This document shows positions 58,329 through 64,000 of a stretch of 64,000 bases of DNA, piece by piece. This DNA comes from Spiribacter halobius (lineage in GTDB: Bacteria; Pseudomonadota; Gammaproteobacteria; Nitrococcales; Nitrococcaceae). The translations under genes and the position numbers were made by a program. Location: the NCBI RefSeq assembly GCF_020883455.1, contig NZ_CP086615.1, positions 1,922,001 to 1,986,000 of the forward strand, in the 5' to 3' direction. Each line of letters starts with the position of its first letter. Within the stretch, counting starts at the first letter, position 1. The notes under the pieces were generated by a model. That model ran no database searches, was not told the origin of the DNA, and saw only the letters and a list, made by a program, of their open reading frames with translations.

Positions 58329-58997
58329 ATGATCCGCACCGTCCCTGTTCTGCTCGCGCTGGCGCTGCTGCTCGGCGGCTGTGCCTCGCGCATGCCCGAC
58401 GAGCCGCCGGCCGCACTCCCGGAGCCCGAGTTCGACCAGCCCGAGGTCGCCGCCAACGGCAGCATCTATCAGGCCGGCCGCGACGTGCGCCTCTACGAGA
58501 GCCGCATCGCCCGGCGCGTGGGGGACATCATCACCGTGGTGCTGGAGGAGTCCACCGACGCCAGCAAGGACGCCAACCAGTCGCTGTCCCGCTCGAGCAA
58601 CGTCGACTTCCCGGCGCCCACGATCATGGGCCGGGAGGTGACCCGCGACGGCGTTCCGGTGGAGTTCGGCGTCGAGGCGGATCAGTCCTTCGACGGCGGC
58701 GGCTCTGCGGCGCAGAGCAATGCCCTCTCCGGCACGCTCACCGCCCAGGTCATCCGCGTGCAGCCCAACGGCAACCTGGTGATCCAGGGCCAGAAGAAGC
58801 TCACGCTGAACCGCGGCGACGAGTACGTCACTATCAGCGGCACCGTGCGCCGGGACGATCTCTCGGCGGACAACACGGTCTCCTCGACCCGCGTCGCCAA
58901 CGCGCGCATCAGCTACACGGGCAGCGGCGCGCTCGCCGACAGCAGCCGCATGGGCTGGCTCTCGCGGCTGTTCATGAGCGTGATCTCACCGTTCTAG
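58329..58997 (+). CDS. flgH: Flagellar L-ring lipoprotein FlgH
   Basis: 222 residues with lipoprotein signal and lipobox LLGGC (Cys 18). GSIYQAGRDVRLYESRIARRVGDIITVVLEE and NGNLVIQGQKKLTLNRGDEYVTISGTVRRDDLSADNTV are FlgH signatures. It forms the outer-membrane L ring, confirming a Gram-negative host. Confidence 0.96.
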   Translation: MIRTVPVLLALALLLGGCASRMPDEPPAALPEPEFDQPEVAANGSIYQAGRDVRLYESRIARRVGDIITVVLEESTDASKDANQSLSRSSNVDFPAPTIMGREVTRDGVPVEFGVEADQSFDGGGSAAQSNALSGTLTAQVIRVQPNGNLVIQGQKKLTLNRGDEYVTISGTVRRDDLSADNTVSSTRVANARISYTGSGALADSSRMGWLSRLFMSVISPF

Positions 58998-59006
58998 GAG
59001 GACGCC

Positions 59007-60107
59007 ATGCGTCGCTGGATCTTCGCACTGCTTTTCCTCGCCCTGGTGGCACCCGCCGCCCAGGCCGAGCGCATCAAGGACCTGGCCGCCGTCGAGGGCG
59101 TGCGTGCCAACCAGCTGGTGGGCTACGGCCTGGTGGTGGGCCTGGACGGCACCGGCGACCAGACCAGCCAGACGCCGTTCACCGTGGAGAGCGTGCGCGC
59201 CATGCTCGCCGCCCAGGGCATCAGCCTGCCGAGCAACCAGAACCTGCAGCTGCAGAACGTGGCCGCGGTCATGGTCACCGCGGAGCTGCCGCCCTTCGCC
59301 AAGCCCGGCCAGAGCATCGACGTCACCGTCTCGTCCCTCGGCAACGCCGACAGCCTGCGCGGCGGAAACCTGCTGATGACCCCGCTCAAGGGCGCCGACG
59401 GCCAGGTCTACGCCATGGCGCAGGGCAATCTGCTGGTCAGCGGCTTCAGCGCCGAGGGCGGTGACGGCAGCTCCATCACGGTGAACATCCCGAGCACCGG
59501 CCGGGTGCCCAACGGCGCCACCGTCGAGCGCGAGGTGGCCAACGGCTTCGCCGACAGCGGCGCCGTGGTGCTGAACCTCCACACCCCGGACTTCACCACC
59601 GCGCAGCGCATGGCCCAGGTGCTGAATGACCACCTAGGCCCCGACACCGCCCAGGCCCTGGACGCCGTCTCCGTGCGCGTGCGGGCACCCCAGGGCGCGG
59701 ACCAGAAGGTGAGCTACATCAGCTACATCGAGAACCTGGAGGTGGACCCCGGACAGGGGCCGGCGAAGGTCATCATCAACGCCCGCACCGGCACCATCGT
59801 CATTGGCAGCCAGGTACGCGTGCAGCCCGCCGCGGTGAGCCACGGCAGCCTCACGGTGACCATCAGCGAGGACCCGGAGGTCGTGCAGCCGAACCCCCTC
59901 GCCGAGGGTGACACCGCCATCGAGCAGGACACGGAGATCACCGCCGAGGAGGAGGCCGAGCCCATGTTCCTGTTCGGCCCCGGCACCGAGCTCTCCGAGA
60001 TCGTCAACGCCGTCAACCGCGTCGGCGCCGCCCCCAGCGACCTGGTCGCGATCCTCCAGGCCCTCAAGCAGGCCGGCGCCCTCCGCGCCGAGCTGATCGT
60101 CATCTGA
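59007..60107 (+). CDS. flgI: Flagellar P-ring protein FlgI
   Basis: 366 residues. Signal peptide [20 protein letters not shown], then [62 protein letters not shown] and the C-terminal [38 protein letters not shown]. Periplasmic P ring. 9 bp after flgH. Confidence 0.97.
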   Translation: MRRWIFALLFLALVAPAAQAERIKDLAAVEGVRANQLVGYGLVVGLDGTGDQTSQTPFTVESVRAMLAAQGISLPSNQNLQLQNVAAVMVTAELPPFAKPGQSIDVTVSSLGNADSLRGGNLLMTPLKGADGQVYAMAQGNLLVSGFSAEGGDGSSITVNIPSTGRVPNGATVEREVANGFADSGAVVLNLHTPDFTTAQRMAQVLNDHLGPDTAQALDAVSVRVRAPQGADQKVSYISYIENLEVDPGQGPAKVIINARTGTIVIGSQVRVQPAAVSHGSLTVTISEDPEVVQPNPLAEGDTAIEQDTEITAEEEAEPMFLFGPGTELSEIVNAVNRVGAAPSDLVAILQALKQAGALRAELIVI

Positions 60108-60654
60108 GGTTGGCCATGAGCGTGGTATCTGGATGGGGACAACCGCAAAGGCGCAAAGGGCGCGAAGGGAGCGCAAAGGGGATTATTTTTTCTTGTTCCG
60201 ATTCGGCGCGCCGGCGCGCCTCCCGTAACGCTTACCCCTGCGCCGGGACCGGAGCGTGTAGGAGCGGCGCCCCCGCCGCGAATCTCACGCCGCCCGGCAA
60301 GAACCCCGTAGGTCGTGCAGCGCGCAGCGCTGTGCGACATCCCGCTCGGCCCGGACCCGAGACGTCGCACGCGGCTGCGCCGCGCACGACCTACGCACGC
60401 GTTCCCGGCAGCCGTAGGTCGGCAAGCGCGCAGCGCTCGCCGACAGCCGCGCGCAGCGCGGCCTGGTCCGTTGGCCGGTACGTGCCTTCCGGCGTGTCTG
60501 GCCGGGGACAACCGCCAAGGCGCGAAGGGCGCAAAGGGTTACAGAGGGACGATTCCTGCTCGTGCTGGCTCGATGCCCCTTCGCGCTCCCTTCGCGCCCT
60601 TCGCGCCCTTTGCGCCTTGGCGGTTAATCCCCAAGCGGCCGTATACCTACACTC
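60108..60654. repeat. Cluster of four repeat families between flgI and flgJ
   Basis: A 547-bp non-coding gap made almost wholly of repeats: AACCGCAAAGGCGCAAAGGG-type arms (60140-60180; a pair at 60509-60537 and 60578-60626); a GTAGGAGCGGCGCCCCCGCC copy (60258-60284); an inverted GTAGGTCGTGC pair (60308-60394, as at 50245); and GTAGGTCGGCAAGCGCGCAG...CTCGCCGAC (60414-60444). Elements appear nested inside each other. No gene is supported. Strong RNA secondary structure could attenuate transcription between flgI and flgJ. Confidence 0.75.
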
Positions 60655-61662
60655 ATGAACAGCTACGACCTCGACAGCGTCCACGCCAACGCCCTCGACA
60701 GCCGCCACCTGACGCAGCTGCGAGGGGCGGTGCAGGGGGCCGACGGCGGCAGCCGGGAGGCGGTGCGCGAGGTCGCGGAGCAGTTCGAGTCCCTGTTCGT
60801 GCAGACCATGCTCAAGCGCATGCGCGCCACGCTGCCCGAGGGCGGCATGTTCGACGGCCCCGGCATGGACCAGTACCAGAGCCTGTTCGACCAGCAGCTC
60901 GCGAGCGACGTCGCCCGCGGCCAGGGCATGGGCCTCGCCGACATGGTCGAGCGCCAGATTCTGCAAAGCCGCGGCCTGACGGAAGAGGGCCCGGGGCTGG
61001 ACCGGGGCATCGACGGCTACAGCCGCCTGCCCGCCCGCCCGCTGCCGGGCGAGCTACAGGCGAGAGCAGGGCAGATTCGGGGCGAGGGTGCCCCAGCGCC
61101 CGGATCGGAGCCTGTAGGAGCGGCGCCCCCGCCGCGAATCCCGGCCGAGGCCGGGACGACGGGCGTTCCCAACACGCCCGAAGCCTTCGCCCAAACCCTC
61201 TGGCCCCTCGCCCAGCGCACCGGCCGCGAGCTCGGCGTCCCGCCGGAGGCCCTGGTGGCCCAGGCGGCCCTGGAAACCGGCTGGGGCCAGCACGTCCTGC
61301 GCGGCGCCGAGGGCGCCAGCTCGCACAACGTCTTCAACATCAAGGCGCATCGGGACTGGGACGGCCCCACCGTCGGCGTGCCGACGCTGGAGTACCGGGA
61401 CGGCGTCGCCGTGCGCGAGCACGCGCAGTTCCGCGCCTACGAGTCCCTGGAGGCGGCGTTCCGGGACTACGCCGACTTCCTGCGCAGCCACCCGCGCTAC
61501 ACCGAGGCGCTGCGCTCCGGTGACGACCCCGACCGTTTCATCCGCGCGCTGCAGGATGCCGGCTACGCCACCGACCCGGCCTATGCCGACAAGGTGGGCC
61601 GCATCCTGCGCGGCGACACCCTCTCCGCGCTCAAGAACGGCGGCGGCGAGACGACAACCTGA
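60655..61662 (+). CDS. flgJ: Peptidoglycan hydrolase FlgJ with a repeat-derived linker
   Basis: 335 residues. The N-terminal rod-cap domain (QFESLFVQTMLKRMRATLPEGGMFDGPGMDQYQSLFDQQLA, about 42-85) is followed by a linker and the C-terminal GH73 glucosaminidase domain (FAQTLWPLAQRTGRELGVPPEALVAQAALETGWGQHVL with catalytic Glu in ALETGWG, then HNVFNIKAH). Residues about 148-162 (PAPGSEPVGAAPPPR) are encoded by a dispersed repeat also found at 60240-60284. FlgJ locally opens the cell wall for the rod. Confidence 0.93.
   Translation: MNSYDLDSVHANALDSRHLTQLRGAVQGADGGSREAVREVAEQFESLFVQTMLKRMRATLPEGGMFDGPGMDQYQSLFDQQLASDVARGQGMGLADMVERQILQSRGLTEEGPGLDRGIDGYSRLPARPLPGELQARAGQIRGEGAPAPGSEPVGAAPPPRIPAEAGTTGVPNTPEAFAQTLWPLAQRTGRELGVPPEALVAQAALETGWGQHVLRGAEGASSHNVFNIKAHRDWDGPTVGVPTLEYRDGVAVREHAQFRAYESLEAAFRDYADFLRSHPRYTEALRSGDDPDRFIRALQDAGYATDPAYADKVGRILRGDTLSALKNGGGETTT
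61096..61140 (+). repeat. Dispersed repeat copy inside the flgJ coding sequence
   Basis: GTAGGAGCGGCGCCCCCGCC and the following CGCGAATC (61114-61140) are identical to 60258-60284. The preceding 18 bp (GCGCC-GGA-CGGAGC-T pattern) also match with three or four differences. Here it is translated in frame without a stop codon, in the linker between the two FlgJ domains. Confidence 0.8.
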
Positions 61663-61704
61663 CGGTGAGGGGCGAAGCGAGCGCCCCCACAGCGAGGCAA
61701 GGCC

Positions 61705-63690
61705 ATGGCGGACATCTTCCAGAGCGGGATCTCGGGGCTGCTGGCGGCACAGCGCTCGCTCGGCACCACGTCCCACAACATCTCCAACGTCAACACCGAG
61801 GGCTTCACCCGCCAGCGCGTGGAGCAGGGCACCCGCACGCCCACCGCCACCGGCGCCGGGTTCCTCGGCAACGGCGTGGAGACGCAGACCGTCCGCCGCA
61901 TCTTCAGCCAGCAGCGCGAGACCGCCGTGCAGGTGGCCACCAGTGAGTTCCAGCGCCTTGACACGCTCTCCGGCCTGGCCGGGCGCCTCGACGACCTGGT
62001 AGCGGATCAGTCCGCCGGCCTTTCGCCGGCGCTGCAGGAATTCTTCGGCGCCGTGCAGGACGTCGCCAACGACCCGACCTCCAGCACCGCCCGCGAGGCC
62101 CTGCTCGGCCAGGGCGAGAATCTCGCGGCCCGCTTCCAGTTCCTGGATGGCCGCTTCAGCGCCATCAACGCCGACGTCGACCGGCAGCTGGAGACCCAGG
62201 TTGCCGAGGTCAACGAGCTCGCCGGCGCCATCGCCGACCTCAACCGCGACATCGTCGGCGAGCTCGGCCGCACCGGCGGCCAGCCGCCCAACGACCTGCT
62301 GGACGAGCGCGACAGCCTCATCCGCCAGCTCAACGAGCGCGTCTCCGCCCGCACCGTGGAGCAGGAGGACGGCTCGCTGAACGTCTACATCGGCAGCGGT
62401 CAGACCCTGGTCAGTCGCTACGAGGCGAGCGAGCTCGGCGTCATCGACAGCCCCGAGGACCCGCAGCAGACGCGCATCGCCTTCACCGGCGGCTCCGACA
62501 ACGTCGACATCACCGACTCCATCCAGGGCGGCACCCTCGGCGGCGCCCTCGACTTCCGCCGCGAGGTGCTGGACCCGGCGCGGGACGAGCTCGGGCGCAT
62601 TGCCACCACGGTGGCCGCCACGTTCAATGATCAGCAGAACCTGGGGCTGCAGTTCGATAGCGGGAGCGCCGGGCAGCTGGGGGAGGATTTCTTCAACCTC
62701 GGCCAGCCCCAGGTCATTGCCCGCGAGACCAATACCGGGACCGGCGAGCCGGTGGTGAGCATCGATACCAGCAACATCGGGGCGCTGACCGGGGACAATT
62801 ATCGGCTGAGCTTCGACGGTACGGACTACACGCTGACCAATCTTGCGGACGGCAGTAGCCAGAATCTAGGCGGCGCCACGGCACAGATCGATGGCCTGGA
62901 CATCGACGCGAGCGCGGTGACGGCGGGGGACAGTTTCCTCATTCGTCCCACCCGCCTTGGCGCGAGTGAGTTGACGGTGGCACTAGACCGGCCTGCGCAG
63001 GTCGCGGCGGCCTCGCCGCTGCGTGCCGTGGAGGCGACGGACCCGAATGGCCAGGGCACCAACGGCGGCACGGCAGGCATCTCGGATCTGTCCGTTCGGA
63101 GCACCAGTGGCCTACCCCTCAGCGGCGGCGAGAATCCGCTGACGCTGACCTTTAATGCCACCGGTGGCAGCGGGAGCAACGGTGCCTGGGAGATCACCGA
63201 CGGCAATGGTGCGACGGTAGCGACCGTGGACTATGATCCGAGCACGGATGCGGGCGGTGTCACAGTAGACGGTGCCGGATCCCTGGCGAACTACGGGGAC
63301 CCGACCTTCACCCTGAGCGGCGTGCCAGCCGATGGTGACCAGCTCATCATCGAGAACAACACCAACGGCCGCGGCGACAACACCAACGCCCTGGCCCTCG
63401 GCAACCTCAACGAGGAATCCATCCTGAACGGCGGCGACACCACCTACCAGGAGGCCTACGCCAGCCTGGTGGGCGAGATCGGCAGCAGCACCCGCCAGGC
63501 CCAGGTGAACCGCGACGCCCAGGAGAGCGCCCTGGAGCAGGCCAACGCCGCCCGGGAGTCCCTCTCCGGCGTGAACCTCGACGAGGAGGCCGCCAACCTC
63601 CTGCGCTTCCAGCAGGCCTACCAGGCCTCCGCCCAGGCCATCTCCATCGGCCGCAGCCTGTTCGACTCGCTGCTCGCCGCGGTGAGGTAA
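61705..63690 (+). CDS. flgK: Flagellar hook-filament junction protein FlgK
   Basis: 661 residues, longer than the 547 of E. coli. N-terminus MADIFQSGISGLLAAQRSLGTTSHNISNVNTEGFTRQRVEQ, conserved LDERDSLIRQLNERVSA, and C-terminus VNLDEEAANLLRFQQAYQASAQAISIGRSLFDSLLAAV. The extra length lies in the surface-exposed middle (about 330-590), a Thr/Gly/Asp-rich part whose base composition is less GC-rich than both ends (62700-63350). This suggests a variable or exchanged domain. Confidence 0.96.
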   Translation: MADIFQSGISGLLAAQRSLGTTSHNISNVNTEGFTRQRVEQGTRTPTATGAGFLGNGVETQTVRRIFSQQRETAVQVATSEFQRLDTLSGLAGRLDDLVADQSAGLSPALQEFFGAVQDVANDPTSSTAREALLGQGENLAARFQFLDGRFSAINADVDRQLETQVAEVNELAGAIADLNRDIVGELGRTGGQPPNDLLDERDSLIRQLNERVSARTVEQEDGSLNVYIGSGQTLVSRYEASELGVIDSPEDPQQTRIAFTGGSDNVDITDSIQGGTLGGALDFRREVLDPARDELGRIATTVAATFNDQQNLGLQFDSGSAGQLGEDFFNLGQPQVIARETNTGTGEPVVSIDTSNIGALTGDNYRLSFDGTDYTLTNLADGSSQNLGGATAQIDGLDIDASAVTAGDSFLIRPTRLGASELTVALDRPAQVAAASPLRAVEATDPNGQGTNGGTAGISDLSVRSTSGLPLSGGENPLTLTFNATGGSGSNGAWEITDGNGATVATVDYDPSTDAGGVTVDGAGSLANYGDPTFTLSGVPADGDQLIIENNTNGRGDNTNALALGNLNEESILNGGDTTYQEAYASLVGEIGSSTRQAQVNRDAQESALEQANAARESLSGVNLDEEAANLLRFQQAYQASAQAISIGRSLFDSLLAAVR

Positions 63691-63693
63691 CCC

Positions 63694-64000
63694 ATGCGCA
63701 TCTCCACGCCCCAGATCCAGCAGACCGGCGTCAACGCGCTGCTCGACCAGCAGGGTCGGCTCTCCAAGGTCCAGGAGCAGCTCGCCACCGGCCGGCGCAT
63801 CCTCAACCCCTCGGACGACCCGTCCGGCTCCGCCCGGGCGCTGGAGCTCGCCAAGTCCGTCGAGACCATCGAGCGCTACAACCGCAACATCGACTTTGCC
63901 GAGTCCCGCATGCGGGTGGAGGAGGGCGTGCTCGAGCAGGTGGGCAACAGCATCACGCGCATCCGCGAGCTCGCCGTGCAGGCCAACAACGCCACCACCG
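63694..64000 (+). CDS. flgL: Flagellar hook-filament junction protein FlgL, 5' part
   Basis: 102 codons before the window ends. MRISTPQIQQTGVNALLDQQGRLSKVQEQLATGRRILNPSDDPSGSARALEL and NITRIRELAVQANNATT-like residues are the FlgL/flagellin D0-D1 N-terminus. 3 bp after flgK, so co-translated. The C-terminal half lies outside the window. Confidence 0.95.
   Translation, partial: MRISTPQIQQTGVNALLDQQGRLSKVQEQLATGRRILNPSDDPSGSARALELAKSVETIERYNRNIDFAESRMRVEEGVLEQVGNSITRIRELAVQANNATT

Overview
The window is high-GC, gene-dense bacterial chromosome. RpoN- and FliA-type flagellar promoters, the gene order recC-recB-recD, NsrR, FNR-type and ubiTUV genes, and the complete flgA-flgL set point to a motile gammaproteobacterium able to grow with little oxygen. 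Ectothiorhodospiraceae or a relative would fit, but that is an inference from gene content and GC, not a search result.

Layout: (1) 1-7.2 kb is a redox and nitrosative-stress block: a cytochrome P450 cut by the window edge, a hemerythrin, NsrR, small DUF488/DUF3565/DUF2249 proteins, a [4Fe-4S]-type Crp/FNR regulator, and the oxygen-independent ubiquinone genes ubiV-ubiU divergent from ubiT. (2) 7.2-13.2 kb holds the set epd / ATP-grasp ligase / ABC exporter on the minus strand, a universal stress gene behind a perfect TTGAC-N4-GTCAA operator, a DMT transporter and a small lipoprotein. (3) 13.6-27.3 kb is a DNA-repair block: overlapping recC-recB-recD facing a two-gene set encoding a YhaN/SbcC-like ATPase and a YhaO/SbcD-like nuclease. 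(4) 27.4-34.8 kb is an allantoin/ureide catabolism cluster: two NCS1 permeases and an Asp/Glu/hydantoin racemase divergent from a GntR/FCD regulator, allantoinase (puuE), ureidoglycolate lyase and allantoicase, with TGTATACA boxes in the divergent gap. mgsA follows.

(5) 35.67-46.19 kb is a 10.5-kb integrative element in the 3' end of a tRNA-Val(CAC) gene. It is bounded by a 102-bp direct repeat (one mismatch) and by repeated GGTCACA boxes inside both ends. It carries an integrase, an AlpA-like regulator, a winged-helix protein followed by four 15-bp palindromic iterons, a putative HK97-type major capsid protein, a Nu1-type terminase small subunit behind a non-coding cos-like stretch, and a tail tape-measure protein. 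A cargo end encodes HIRAN and zinc-ribbon proteins. It has no terminase large subunit, portal, protease, lysis or baseplate genes, and its capsid gene lies upstream of terS. It looks like an undescribed type of phage satellite that brings its own capsid, packaging-specificity and tail-length proteins. This is the main discovery candidate.

(6) 46.2-50.3 kb has gltX, tRNA-Ala(GGC), a GH13 alpha-glucosidase and an in-frame-deleted remnant of a sugar ABC ATPase. (7) 50.3-64 kb is flagellar: ycgR-flgN-flgM-flgA leftward and cheR, flgB to flgL rightward, with three RpoN-type promoters and one FliA-type promoter visible.

Several families of dispersed inverted repeats (REP/REPIN-like) run through intergenic gaps. 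Some supply stop codons of neighbouring genes, and one copy lies in frame inside flgJ.
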